NCBI GenBank assembly: GCA_025463305.1
Contig: JAOBWK010000019.1
Span: forward strand, 48,292-112,291
DNA length: 64,000 nt
Direction: 5' to 3'
Source of the DNA: Ilumatobacteraceae bacterium
GTDB taxonomy: Bacteria; Actinomycetota; Acidimicrobiia; Acidimicrobiales; Ilumatobacteraceae
A program made the position numbers and the translations under genes. Within the stretch, counting starts at the first letter, position 1. Every line of letters starts with the position of its first letter. Below, piece by piece: positions 33,181 through 41,686 of this stretch. The notes under the pieces were generated by a model that searched no databases, was not told the DNA's origin, and worked only from the letters and a program-made list of their open reading frames with translations.

Positions 33181-34197
33181 ATGTCAGCCGACGACGTGGT
33201 GCTGCAGGTGGCCGGACACGAGGTGGTCATCACCCATCCCGACAAGGTGTTCTTCCCCACCCACGGCGACACCAAGCTCGACCTCGTCAACTTCTACCTC
33301 TCGATCGAGGCGCCGCTGATGCGTGCGATGGGCGACCGGCCGGTGCTGCTCCAGCGGTTCCCGAACGGCACCACGGGCAGCTCGTTCTTCCAGAAGCGCA
33401 TCCCCGATTCGGCGCCCGACTGGCTCACCACCACCACGGTCAGCACGCCGAACGGCACGGAGTCGCGGGCGCTGGTCATCGCCGACGTCGCCCACTTCAT
33501 CTGGGCCGTGAACCTCGGCTGCCTCGGCTTCCACTCGTGGCCGATCCGGGCCTCGACGCCGCAGTTCACCGACGAGCTGCGGATCGATCTCGATCCCGGC
33601 CCCGGCACCACGTTCACGATGGCCCAGGAGACCGCGCACGAGACCAAGCGGTTGTTCGACGAGGTCGGCATCGTCAGCTACATCAAGACCACCGGCAACC
33701 GCGGGCTCCACGTGTACGTCCGTCTCGCGCCGCAGTGGGATTCGTTCGCGGTGCGCGCTGCCGCCGTGGCGATCGCCCGCGAGCTGGAGCGACGCCGGCC
33801 AGAGCTGATCACCGCCTCGTGGTGGAAGGAGGAGCGAGGCGAGCGGATCTTCATCGACTTCAACCAGAACGCGCCGCACAAGACGGTGTTCGCGCCGTGG
33901 TCGGTGCGTTCTCGCCCGCACGCACCGGTTTCGTGCCCGTTCGAGTGGGCCGAGCTCGACGGCATCGACCCGAACGAGCTGATCATGTCCACGGTCACCC
34001 GGCGGGTCGCCGAGCACGGCGATCCGTGGGCAGCAATGGACGACGCCCCGAACTCGCTCGAGCCGCTGCTCGCGATGGTGCAGCGCGATCAGGACGACGG
34101 GCTCCTCGACGCGCCCTGGCCGCCGGTGTACCCGAAGATGGAGGGCGAGCCCTCGCGCGTCGCGCCGAGCCGGGCCAAGAAGCCGAAAGCCGATTGA
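33181..34197 (+). CDS. Stand-alone LigD-type polymerase/primase (PrimPol) domain protein
   Basis: A 338-residue archaeo-eukaryotic-primase-fold polymerase of the kind that forms the POL domain of LigD. The metal-binding DxD is Asp136/Asp138 in ELRIDLDPG, the HGDTKLDLVNFY segment near residue 28 and the later KTTGNRGLHVYVR strand are diagnostic. No ligase or phosphoesterase domain is attached and no Ku or ligase gene is next to it, as for the mycobacterial PolD1/PolD2-type proteins. It would add nucleotides or ribonucleotides at DNA ends in repair. A basic tail (SRAKKPKAD) may aid DNA binding. Confidence 0.93.
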   Translation: MSADDVVLQVAGHEVVITHPDKVFFPTHGDTKLDLVNFYLSIEAPLMRAMGDRPVLLQRFPNGTTGSSFFQKRIPDSAPDWLTTTTVSTPNGTESRALVIADVAHFIWAVNLGCLGFHSWPIRASTPQFTDELRIDLDPGPGTTFTMAQETAHETKRLFDEVGIVSYIKTTGNRGLHVYVRLAPQWDSFAVRAAAVAIARELERRRPELITASWWKEERGERIFIDFNQNAPHKTVFAPWSVRSRPHAPVSCPFEWAELDGIDPNELIMSTVTRRVAEHGDPWAAMDDAPNSLEPLLAMVQRDQDDGLLDAPWPPVYPKMEGEPSRVAPSRAKKPKAD

Positions 34198-34243
34198 GAA
34201 CCAGTACCACCGGGTACGGTTGCGAAATGCAGGAGGCGGCCCG

Positions 34244-35161
34244 ATGAAGATGGCTCTGGTCCTGTGCCTCATCGCATCGCTGGGTTACGGCGTCGGTGCC
34301 GTGCTGCAGGCCGTCGGGGCCCGCCGTGCCGCCGCGGCACAGGCCCTCGATGACCACGGCGACAGCCCCGACGATTCCATCGTCGATTCGGGCGGCATCA
34401 TCTCGATGGCCCGCCAGCCCGTGTTCCTGCTCGGGCTGCTCGCCGACTTCCTCAGCTGGCTGATCTCGCGGTTCGCGCTGCACACCCTGCCGCTGTTCGC
34501 CGTGCAGACCATCCTCGCCGGCAGCCTCGCCGTGACGGTGCTGCTCGCGGGCGCGGTCCTCGGCGCCAAGCTCGGCCGGGTCGAGAAGCTGGCGGTGACA
34601 GCGACGATGATCGGGCTGGTCATCGTCGGCGTGTCCGCCGGTGAGGATCCCGCCACCGACATCACCCACCGGCTCAAGGTCGGCATCATGCTCGGCATCC
34701 CCGCCGTGATCGTGCTCGGCCTGATGGCGCTGAAGCTGCAGAAGTCCGTGGTGCTCGCCGTGCTGTCCGGAGCGTCGTTCACGGGCAGCGCGCTGGCCGC
34801 CCGTTCGGTCCACATCCAGGACGAGACCTTCGTCGGCATCGTCACCGAGCCATTGATCTGGGCCGTGCTGATCTACGCCGTGCTCGCCCTCGGCCTCCAC
34901 GCGGTGGCCCTGATGCGGGGCAGCGTCGGTCCGGTCACGGCCGCGATGTGGGCCACCGAAGTGCTCGTGGCAACGGTCATCGGCGCCGCCGCGCTCGGCG
35001 ACCACATGCGCCCGGGATGGGTGGTCCCCGCGATCTGCGGCATCACCATCACCCTCGTCGCCACCATCGTGCTCGCCCGGTCCCCGGCCCAGGACCTCGA
35101 GCACCGCAACGTGCCGATGAGCCCGAGCCATTCGTCAGCGCTGCCGTCGGCCCATCACTGA
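34244..35161 (+). CDS. DMT-superfamily permease (EamA-like)
   Basis: A 305-residue membrane protein with about nine to ten helices and an internal duplication typical of drug/metabolite transporters. A strong AGGAGG ribosome-binding site at 34231-34236 fixes the ATG. An acidic hydrophilic loop (about residues 42-55, DDHGDSPDDSIVD) separates helix 1 from the rest, and the C-terminus is a short hydrophilic tail with PMSPSHSS. Substrate unknown. It follows the polymerase gene by 46 bases on the same strand. Confidence 0.8.
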   Translation: MKMALVLCLIASLGYGVGAVLQAVGARRAAAAQALDDHGDSPDDSIVDSGGIISMARQPVFLLGLLADFLSWLISRFALHTLPLFAVQTILAGSLAVTVLLAGAVLGAKLGRVEKLAVTATMIGLVIVGVSAGEDPATDITHRLKVGIMLGIPAVIVLGLMALKLQKSVVLAVLSGASFTGSALAARSVHIQDETFVGIVTEPLIWAVLIYAVLALGLHAVALMRGSVGPVTAAMWATEVLVATVIGAAALGDHMRPGWVVPAICGITITLVATIVLARSPAQDLEHRNVPMSPSHSSALPSAHH

Positions 35162-35185
35162 GCCGACGGCAACACCGGATTCGGT

Positions 35186-36424
35186 TCAGCCGACGGGCAG
35201 CATCGCGGTCTCGGGGATGACCGTCGGCCACACCACGTCGGTCGGGAGCGGGTTGTTGAACGGCTCGAACTTCGGCACGGCCGTCGCCCGGTAGCGATCG
35301 GTGGAGTGCGTGCGGTCCTTGTCGAACTCGGGGATGACCTTGTCGCCGAACAGCTCGAGCGTGGCGAGGATCTCCTCGTGGTACATGCCCTCGATCGGCA
35401 GACCGAACGTCAGCTGGTCCATGCCCACGTCGCCCCATGCGGCGATCTGCTCGGACACCTCATCGGGGGTGCCGCAGAGCATGTAGCCGGCGGCGATGAT
35501 GCCGTCGAGCAGCTCGTTCGCGTCGACGCTGGGGTCCTGCACGATGTCGTGGAGCGTGATCGGGCTGTTCGGCCAGACGATCGCGTCCTGCGACTTCGGC
35601 ATCGTGTCGTGGTACATGTTCACCATCGTCACCAGGTAGCCACGGCCCTTGCGCAGGGCGATCTTGCGGGCTTCTTCGCGGGTCTCGCAGCAGATGACCG
35701 AGTTGGTGATCATCACGTTGTCGTTCTTGAACTGACCGATCGGGTTGGTGCAGTTGGCGGCGCCGTTCTTGTAGGCCTCGATGCGGCCGCGCAGCGCGAA
35801 GATCGGCTCGAAGTTGAACGCGATCGCGCCGATGCCCATCTCGCCGGCCGTGGTGAACGTGCCGGGGTTGCCGCACGCGACCCAGATCGGCGGGTGGCCG
35901 GCGCCGAAGGGCTTCGGCAGCACGTTGTGCGGGTAGGGCACCGTGAAGGTGTCGCCGTGGAACTCGTAGTCGTACTGCTCCCACATGCGCGGGATCTCGC
36001 GGACGACTTCGTTCCACTCCGGCTTGGTCGAGTCCTTGTCCATGATGTTGAACAGGGCCATCTCGTGACTGCCGGCGCCACGGCCGGTGCCCCACTCGAA
36101 GCGGTTGTTGGTGAAGTGGTCGAGCATCGCGGCGCGCTCGGCGAACCGAGCGGGGTGCTCCTTGCGCGGCGACAGGCTGTTGATGCCGGTGCCGAGGTGG
36201 ATGTAGTCGGTCTGGGCGGCGACCCAGCCCATGACAACCTCGGGGGCGGACATGTGGCTGTACTCGGTGAGCGCGTGGTGCTCGCCGAACCACGAGTACT
36301 TCCAGTTGTGCTTGTCCGCGAAGATCACGTACTCGGCCTCACGCATGAGCTCGAGGTGCTCGTGCTTGGACGAGTGGGCCGCAGGACCCGCGATGTAACC
36401 GTTGAGAAAGACGCCGAACTCCAT
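35186..36424 (-). CDS. Luciferase-like (LLM class) flavin-dependent oxidoreductase
   Basis: A 412-residue TIM-barrel flavoenzyme of the bacterial-luciferase family. Features include the N-terminal MEFGVFLNGY strand, WFGEHHALTEYS, the GRGAG loop and the late GTPDEVSEQIAAW. It could use FMNH2 (monooxygenase) or F420; which one is not clear from motifs. A GGAGGG ribosome-binding site precedes the ATG. It is divergent from an acyl-CoA dehydrogenase across a 180-base AT-rich region containing a palindrome, so the pair is probably co-regulated in lipid or hydrocarbon breakdown. Confidence 0.9.
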   Translation of the reverse strand: MEFGVFLNGYIAGPAAHSSKHEHLELMREAEYVIFADKHNWKYSWFGEHHALTEYSHMSAPEVVMGWVAAQTDYIHLGTGINSLSPRKEHPARFAERAAMLDHFTNNRFEWGTGRGAGSHEMALFNIMDKDSTKPEWNEVVREIPRMWEQYDYEFHGDTFTVPYPHNVLPKPFGAGHPPIWVACGNPGTFTTAGEMGIGAIAFNFEPIFALRGRIEAYKNGAANCTNPIGQFKNDNVMITNSVICCETREEARKIALRKGRGYLVTMVNMYHDTMPKSQDAIVWPNSPITLHDIVQDPSVDANELLDGIIAAGYMLCGTPDEVSEQIAAWGDVGMDQLTFGLPIEGMYHEEILATLELFGDKVIPEFDKDRTHSTDRYRATAVPKFEPFNNPLPTDVVWPTVIPETAMLPVG

Positions 36425-36465
36425 GGAACCCTCCGAGTGTGAGTGGAATTAATGTAAGAGATTAA

Positions 36466-36477
36466 TACTGGCCAGTA
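36466..36477. promoter_or_regulatory. Palindromic operator between divergent oxidoreductase and acyl-CoA dehydrogenase genes
   Basis: TACTGGCCAGTA is a perfect 12-base palindrome within the only AT-rich patch of the region (36447-36480), where ATTAAT also occurs twice. TetR-type lipid regulators often bind such symmetric sites between the genes they control. It is about 42 bases upstream of the luciferase-like gene and 128 upstream of the dehydrogenase. No regulator gene is adjacent, so the binding protein is unidentified. Confidence 0.55.
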
Positions 36478-36604
36478 ACGTAGCCGTTCCGGACGGCTCT
36501 GCCCACATCGGACCTGCATTTTCGTACCAGTTTCCGCAGCGTTCGCTCGCATCGGCCGCCCACCCGATTGACACTGCTGCGTGCCAGTCAGTCAGACTTG
36601 CACC

Positions 36605-37819
36605 ATGACCCTGGACATCACTGCGGACACCGAGTCCTCCCTCGTCGATCGGGCGCTCGACGCACTCCTCGTCGACCACGATCCGAAGGTGGAGGGCCAC
36701 GCCGAGTTCCGTGGCCATCAGTACGACGCCGGCCTGGCGTGGGTCCACTTCCCCAACGGCTTCGGCGGCCTCGGCCTGCGCCCGGATCAGCAGAAGCGGA
36801 TCGATCAGCGCCTCCGTGCGGCGGGCGCCAAGCCGGCCGACGCCGGCTCGTTCTTCCTCGCGCTCGCCGGCCCCACCATCGTCACCCACGGCAACGACGA
36901 GCAGAAGGCCCGGTTCCTCCGCCCGATGTTCACCGGTGAGGAGCGCTGGTGCCAGCTGTTCAGCGAGCCGGGCGCCGGCAGCGACTTCGCTGGTCTCGCC
37001 TGCAAGGCCGTGCGCGACGGCGACGAGTGGATCGTCAACGGCCAGAAGGTCTGGAACACCATCGCCCACCTCGCCCAGTGGGGCATGCTCGTCACCCGCT
37101 CCAACCCGGACGCCCCGAAGCACAAGGGCATGACCTACTTCGCGGTCGACATGTACAGCCCCGGCGTGGAGGTCCGACCCCTGCGCCAGATCACCGGTGA
37201 GGCCGAGTTCAACGAGGTGTACCTCACCGACGTCCGCATCCCCGACGAGAACCGGATCGGTGCCGAGGGCGAGGGCTGGCGGGTCTCGCTGACCACGCTC
37301 ATGAACGAGCGCAGCACCATCGGCGGTGGGGGCGGCGCGCCCAAGCGCGGCTCCGGCGCGATCGCCGAGCTCGTCGACATCTGGAAGGCGCTCCCGGAGG
37401 ATCGCAAGACCGCGGCCCGGCAGGATCAGGTGATGCGGATGTGGATCCGTGCCGAGATCGGCCGGCTCACGAACATTCGCGCCGGCGAGGCGCGCAAGGC
37501 CGGCAACCCCGGCCCCGAGGGCTCCGTCGCCAAGCTGGCGATGGCCGAGCTGAACAAGGCGCTGTTCGAGCTGGCCATCGACCTGCTCGGCGCCGACGCG
37601 ATGGTCGGCTACGACTACACGTTCCGTCGTCCGGAGACGCTGTCCACCGAGGGCATCGAGCACGGCGTGCGCCACGCGTTCTTGCGGGTGCGCGCCAACT
37701 CGATCGAGGGCGGCACGAGCGAGATCATGCGCAACATCCTCGGTGAGCAGGTGCTCGGCCTCCCCGGCGAGCCCCGCGTCGACAAGGACATCCCCTGGGT
37801 CAAGGTGCCGCGCAGCTGA
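36605..37819 (+). CDS. Acyl-CoA dehydrogenase family protein
   Basis: A 404-residue flavoenzyme. The middle domain has the FSEPGAGSD and GQKVWNT signatures, and the C-terminal domain ends with RANSIEGGTSEIMRNILGEQVLGLPG, the expected FAD- and substrate-binding close. It resembles mycobacterial FadE proteins acting on steroid- or branched-chain CoA esters. It introduces a trans double bond into an acyl-CoA, passing electrons to ETF. The ATG at 36605 follows a short upstream in-frame GTG extension without a ribosome-binding site. A hairpin follows the stop. Confidence 0.92.
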   Translation: MTLDITADTESSLVDRALDALLVDHDPKVEGHAEFRGHQYDAGLAWVHFPNGFGGLGLRPDQQKRIDQRLRAAGAKPADAGSFFLALAGPTIVTHGNDEQKARFLRPMFTGEERWCQLFSEPGAGSDFAGLACKAVRDGDEWIVNGQKVWNTIAHLAQWGMLVTRSNPDAPKHKGMTYFAVDMYSPGVEVRPLRQITGEAEFNEVYLTDVRIPDENRIGAEGEGWRVSLTTLMNERSTIGGGGGAPKRGSGAIAELVDIWKALPEDRKTAARQDQVMRMWIRAEIGRLTNIRAGEARKAGNPGPEGSVAKLAMAELNKALFELAIDLLGADAMVGYDYTFRRPETLSTEGIEHGVRHAFLRVRANSIEGGTSEIMRNILGEQVLGLPGEPRVDKDIPWVKVPRS

Positions 37820-37836
37820 TTCGACTGTCTCGCAAC

Positions 37837-37866
37837 GCACCGCCGGCCGCAGGCGGCCTTTGGTGC
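37837..37866 (+). terminator. Terminator-like hairpin after the acyl-CoA dehydrogenase gene
   Basis: GGCCG-CAGG-CGGCC forms a tight stem-loop (37845-37858), flanked by outer pairing GCACC/GGTGC across a small internal bulge with a TTT on one side. It lies 17 bases after the dehydrogenase stop and before the convergent epimerase gene. The T-run is only three bases, so termination strength is uncertain. Confidence 0.45.
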
Positions 37867-37916
37867 TGCTCGAGATCGTTGCTGGTCGGTCGGGCAAGCC
37901 CTCCCTCCCGACTCCC

Positions 37917-38843
37917 TCAGGCTGGGCCGGTGTAGCGGTCGGGGTGGCGAGCGGCGACGGTGCGGCGCATGCCCTCGCGCCAGTCGACCGCGCACGGTCC
38001 GGTGATCGACAGCCGACGGGTGTTGTCGGCGATCGAGCCGCGCAGGGTGTTCGGGATGGGTGTGACGCCGATCTCGGCCTCGACGCCTATCAGCTCGCAC
38101 GCGTACGCGAACCACTCCTGCGCGCTCACCGGCTCGTCGCCGGCCCAGTTGACGATGGTGGCGGGCGCGGTCGCGGCGTCGAGCAGCGCGCTCACCTGAT
38201 CGTTGATGTCGTCCTCGTAGATCGGGCTGTACATGCACGGATCCCAGCGGGTGTTGACGGGCGTGCCGGCCGCGATCATGTCGGCGTGGAACGCGGGCAG
38301 TCCCCCGTTCGGGCCATACGAGGCGTTCATCCGGGCAATGGTCACGGGCAGATCGAACGCACGCGAGCAGAACCGGGCGACGGCCTCGGCGCCGATCTTC
38401 GACGCCGAGTACGGCGGCGAGAGGGTGTTGTTGCAGTCGCCGAGCGGCGCGGTCTCGTGGAACACGTACATCGGATCGTCCTGCGGCTTGTACACCGAGT
38501 GCGTCGACATCACGAGCGCAGCGCGCGCGGAACGGCAGTGCTGCAGCAGCAGGCCGGTGCCCTCGGCGTTGTCGCGGATCGCATGGTCGTAGTCGAGGCC
38601 AGGACCGATGAACGCGGCGAGGTGCACGACGAGCGTGAAGTCGTCGGGCACGTTCGAGAAGTCGCCGGCGCCGAGATCGCAGACGACCGGGGTGATGCCC
38701 GCCTCCTGCACCCGCTGCTTGCCGCTCGGGTCACTGAACCGGGCCAGGCCCCACACCTCGTTGTCCGCCGCCAGCTGCCGCGCGATCGGGAAGGCGATCT
38801 GACCCGCCACACCCGTCACCAGGATCTTCTCGCCACTCACCAT
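37917..38843 (-). CDS. NAD-dependent epimerase/dehydratase (extended SDR)
   Basis: A 308-residue extended SDR. The cofactor motif is TGVAGQIA near residue 10 (the canonical TGxxGxxG pattern with Ile-Ala at the end), and the active site is YSASK in SPPYSASKIGAEAV. Such enzymes modify nucleotide-sugars or reduce other carbonyls. An early PSGKQ and a late RRLSITGPC segment do not reveal the substrate. A start with ATG at 38843 follows an AC-rich leader; a 15-base tandem repeat occupies the upstream region between it and the next gene. Confidence 0.88.
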   Translation of the reverse strand: MVSGEKILVTGVAGQIAFPIARQLAADNEVWGLARFSDPSGKQRVQEAGITPVVCDLGAGDFSNVPDDFTLVVHLAAFIGPGLDYDHAIRDNAEGTGLLLQHCRSARAALVMSTHSVYKPQDDPMYVFHETAPLGDCNNTLSPPYSASKIGAEAVARFCSRAFDLPVTIARMNASYGPNGGLPAFHADMIAAGTPVNTRWDPCMYSPIYEDDINDQVSALLDAATAPATIVNWAGDEPVSAQEWFAYACELIGVEAEIGVTPIPNTLRGSIADNTRRLSITGPCAVDWREGMRRTVAARHPDRYTGPA

Positions 38844-38881
38844 GTCGTTCCACTCCCCTGTCGTCGTTCGTCGTTCATGAT

Positions 38882-38939
38882 CTTCACCACGGCCCTCTTC
38901 ACCACGGCCCTCATCACCGCGGCCCTCTTCACCAGGGCA
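38882..38939 (-). repeat. 15-base tandem repeat, about 3.9 copies
   Basis: The plus-strand unit CTTCACCACGGCCCT occurs exactly at 38882 and 38897, then with three changes at 38912 (CATCACCGCGGCCCT) and as a 13-base partial copy at 38927. It sits between two minus-strand genes and runs into the last codons (stop at 38929) of the SDR gene. It is a multiple of three, and in one minus-strand frame gives a Val-Lys-Arg-Ala-like repeat. Confidence 0.85.
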
Positions 38940-39765
38940 TCGTGACGCCGCCGTTGACGCGCATGACCTGGCCGGTGACGTAGCGCGAGGCGTCGGAGGC
39001 GAGGTAGAGCACGGCGTAGGCCTGGTCGAGCGGATCGCCCGTCATCTGCAGCGGCGCCCACTTGGCGCGCTGCTCGACGTACTCGCTCTTGCGCGTGGGA
39101 TCGATCGAGCCGTCATCGTTGAGCACGTGCCGCTCGTTCATCGGCGTGTCGGTCCATCCCGGAGCGAGCGTGTTGACGCGCACCGACTTGCGCGCGATCT
39201 CGAGCGCCAGGCCGCGGCTGAAGTGGTGGGCGGCCGCCTTCGCGGTCGCATAGCCCGTGTACTGGGCCAGCGGCATGTCGACCGCGCCGGACGTGACGTT
39301 GATGATGCTGCCGCTGCCAGCGCCGATCATCGCCCGAGCCGCGGCCTGCGCACCGAACACGACGCCCTTGAAGTTGACGGCGTGGACCCGGTCCAGGTCG
39401 GCCTCGGTGATGGTCAGCGGGCTGGTGTCGTCGATGACACCGGCGTTGTTCATCATCACGTCGAGCCGTCCGTAGCGGGCGACGACGTCGTCGACGAACG
39501 CGTTCACGTCGGCCTGACGGGACACGTCGAGAGGCAGGCCCTCGCACTCGATGCCTTCAGCGGCCAGGGTCTCCGCCGAGGCGCGCACTCGATCGGCTTG
39601 CACGTCGGCGAGCACGACGCGGGCGCCGGCCCGGCCGAGCACGGTCGCCGAGCCGAGCCCGATGCCACCGGCCGCGCCCGTCACGATGGCCACCCGACCC
39701 GTGAGGTCGAACGCATCGGCGATCGTGCGGGGCAGTGGTGCGGTCTCGCGGCGGGTGGATGTCAT
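38929..39765 (-). CDS. Short-chain dehydrogenase/reductase
   Basis: A 278-residue classical SDR. The TGAAGGIG cofactor motif, NNAG, and YATAK catalytic motif (within QYTGYATAKAAAHH) are complete; the chain closes with the common RVNGGVTMPW. Downstream of the usual fold, an extended stretch NERHVLNDDGSIDPTRKS lies in the substrate-loop region. It was started at ATG 39765; ATG 39777 is an in-frame alternative four codons upstream, neither with an evident ribosome-binding site. Its 3' end is inside a tandem repeat. Reaction not assigned. Confidence 0.88.
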   Translation of the reverse strand: MTSTRRETAPLPRTIADAFDLTGRVAIVTGAAGGIGLGSATVLGRAGARVVLADVQADRVRASAETLAAEGIECEGLPLDVSRQADVNAFVDDVVARYGRLDVMMNNAGVIDDTSPLTITEADLDRVHAVNFKGVVFGAQAAARAMIGAGSGSIINVTSGAVDMPLAQYTGYATAKAAAHHFSRGLALEIARKSVRVNTLAPGWTDTPMNERHVLNDDGSIDPTRKSEYVEQRAKWAPLQMTGDPLDQAYAVLYLASDASRYVTGQVMRVNGGVTMPW

Positions 39766-39811
39766 GCGGTCGAGCATCGCGCACGGCCCGCTCGGCCGAC
39801 GAAGACGAGCG

Positions 39812-40825
39812 TCAGTCAGCCGTGCGTCGGCTGCGGCTGCGCTCGCGGCCGGCGCCGCTGTTCGCGTTCGGTGCCGAGTTGGTGAGCGGGCCGGTGCTGG
39901 CGACGATCTCCTCGATCGTCGGGCGCTCACCGACCACGGCCGTGTCGAGGCTGTGGCGCATCGCCGCGAGGTGCGCCGGCGAGGTGCCGCAGCAGCCGCC
40001 GACGATCCGCGCCCCGGCGTTCACGGCGAGGCCGGCATAGGCCGCCATCACCTCGGCCGTGCCGCTGTAGACGATCTCGGTGCCGTGGAAGTGCGGCACA
40101 CCGCAGTTGCCCTTCGAGATGTAGACCCGATCGGCGTCGGCCCCGCTCATCGCGAGGATCGACAGCAGGATGTCGCTGGCACCGACGCCGCAGTTGGCGC
40201 CCATCGCGAGCGGCTGCGGGTCGAGGCCCTCGAAGAGGGTCGGCAGGTTCTCGGGGAGGATGCCCATCATCGTCCGCCCGGCCGTGTCGAACGACAGCGT
40301 CGCGGTGTACGGCATGCCGACCTGGATCGCGGCCTTCGCAGCGGCGCGGGCTTCCTCGGCCGAGAACATCGTCTCGATCCAGATCACATCGGCCCCGCCG
40401 TCGCGCAAGCCCTCCATCTGCTCGGCGAACGCGATGATCGCGTCGTCCTCGGTGAGCAGGCCCATCGGCTCGAACAGCTCGCCGAGCGGGCCGACCGAGC
40501 CTGCGACGACGACCGGACGGGTGGAGCTGTCGGCGACGCCGCGGGCGATTCGCGCGGCGGCCGCGGCGAGCTCGCACACGCGGTCCTGGGCGTTGTGCAG
40601 CTTCAACCGGTAGGTCGTGCAGCCGAAGGTGTTGGTGAGGATGATGTCGGCGCCGGCGTCGACGAAGTCCTGGTGCAGGCCGCGCACCCGGTCGGGGTGG
40701 TTGACGTTCCACAGCTCCGGCGGCTCACCGGGCCCGAGGCCGCGCTCCATGTAGTTCGTCCCCGTCGCGCCATCGACGAGGATGACGGACTTGGTGTCGA
40801 GGAGCTGGGCGAGTGTCGTGCGCAT
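39812..40825 (-). CDS. Homocysteine S-methyltransferase family protein
   Basis: A 337-residue barrel enzyme of the Pfam S-methyl_trans family (betaine-homocysteine or S-methylmethionine methyltransferases, and the N-terminal domain of MetH). The N-terminal LVDGATGTNYMERG, the first zinc Cys in TNTFGC, and the paired zinc Cys in GGCCGTSP are intact. It should transfer a methyl to homocysteine from a small methylated donor that cannot be named. A GAAGGA site precedes the ATG. The Arg/Ser-rich tail is an unusual addition. It lies downstream of YceH on the same strand. Confidence 0.9.
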   Translation of the reverse strand: MRTTLAQLLDTKSVILVDGATGTNYMERGLGPGEPPELWNVNHPDRVRGLHQDFVDAGADIILTNTFGCTTYRLKLHNAQDRVCELAAAAARIARGVADSSTRPVVVAGSVGPLGELFEPMGLLTEDDAIIAFAEQMEGLRDGGADVIWIETMFSAEEARAAAKAAIQVGMPYTATLSFDTAGRTMMGILPENLPTLFEGLDPQPLAMGANCGVGASDILLSILAMSGADADRVYISKGNCGVPHFHGTEIVYSGTAEVMAAYAGLAVNAGARIVGGCCGTSPAHLAAMRHSLDTAVVGERPTIEEIVASTGPLTNSAPNANSGAGRERSRSRRTAD

Positions 40826-40949
40826 GGTGTCCTTCGGTGCTCGTCGAGCAGGTCGAACAGGGGCGTTCGGCCCACCAGTATGCCGGGTGCCCTCACCGGC
40901 TCGGCGGCAATTGAGCCTGCGACCGGGCCGCGCCGCTGCACCGGGCCGC

Positions 40950-41576
40950 TCAGGCGAGCAGGTCGGCGAGCGCCGCTTCGAGCCGGGCGACCCGCGCCTC
41001 GAGTGCGTCGATGCGTTCAGCGGCCTCGTCCGACCGCGATGCCGAGCGTGGCTGGATGTGCCCCGCGACGGCGCGGCGCGCAACAGGTTCGGGCTCCTCG
41101 GCGAGCAGCTGCTGCCACCGTGGCTCGCGCTCTCCCGGTGCCCGCTCGAGCTGCACCACCAGCTCGCCCTCCACCAACGTGCGCAGCGTCGACTCGACGG
41201 CCTCGATGTCGGCGAACGCATGCTGCCGCTCGGTCCGCGCCCGCAGCTCGGCCGTCGTCTGCGGACCACGGAGGACCAGCACGGCGATCAGCGCGGTCTG
41301 CGCCGTGCCCCAACCGTGGTGCTCGTCCGCGACCTGGCGGCAGCGGGTGACGCTGCGGCCGTGGCTGGGGTGCACGAGGCGGGCCAGCCCCTGGGTCTTC
41401 AGCGACGCGATCGCCGCCTCGACGTCGTGGGCGTCGAGCGCCATCACCGGCTCGCGGGCGGTCGACTGGTTGCACGCCAGCAGCAGAGCGTTCGGCGTCA
41501 ACGGGTACTGATCGGGAGTCGTGCGCTCCTTCTCGAGCAGGCAACCGAGCACGCGCCCTTCGACGACCGTCAACAT
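40950..41576 (-). CDS. YceH/DUF480-family protein
   Basis: A 208-residue protein. The opening LTVVEGRVLGCLLEKERTTPDQYPLTPNA and LVLRGPQTTAELRARTERQHAF contain the two winged-helix-like halves of the DUF480/YceH family. A heptad-like C-terminal tail (EAAERIDALEARVARLEAALADLLA segment, partly) is likely to be a coiled coil for oligomerisation. The function of YceH is unknown; a DNA-binding role is suggested by its fold. The ATG at 41576 matches the usual family N-terminus. Confidence 0.88.
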   Translation of the reverse strand: MLTVVEGRVLGCLLEKERTTPDQYPLTPNALLLACNQSTAREPVMALDAHDVEAAIASLKTQGLARLVHPSHGRSVTRCRQVADEHHGWGTAQTALIAVLVLRGPQTTAELRARTERQHAFADIEAVESTLRTLVEGELVVQLERAPGEREPRWQQLLAEEPEPVARRAVAGHIQPRSASRSDEAAERIDALEARVARLEAALADLLA

Positions 41577-41626
41577 GCGGCTGAGGCTAATCCCGCGTCG
41601 ATCCGCTGCGAGGCCGGGGCCGTTTC

Positions 41627-41653
41627 CCGTATCTGACGGTCCGTCAGATACGG
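41627..41653. promoter_or_regulatory. Perfect 13-base-arm inverted repeat, TetR-type operator
   Basis: Arms CCGTATCTGACGG and CCGTCAGATACGG flank a single central base. Its core, CTGACGG-CCGTCAG, is a typical TetR-family operator symmetry. It lies 33 bases upstream of the phosphotransferase ATG and 50 bases beyond the divergent DUF480 start, where it could block either promoter. No TetR gene is adjacent. Confidence 0.7.
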
Positions 41654-41686
41654 TTCGCTGCGCACCGAGAGCACGGGGAGACCGGC

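Noticed and set aside
38837..39061. 74-codon minus-strand frame through the tandem repeat
   Set aside because: Overlaps the SDR 3' end in another frame; its Val-Lys-Arg repeats arise from the 15-base repeat and there is no ribosome-binding site.
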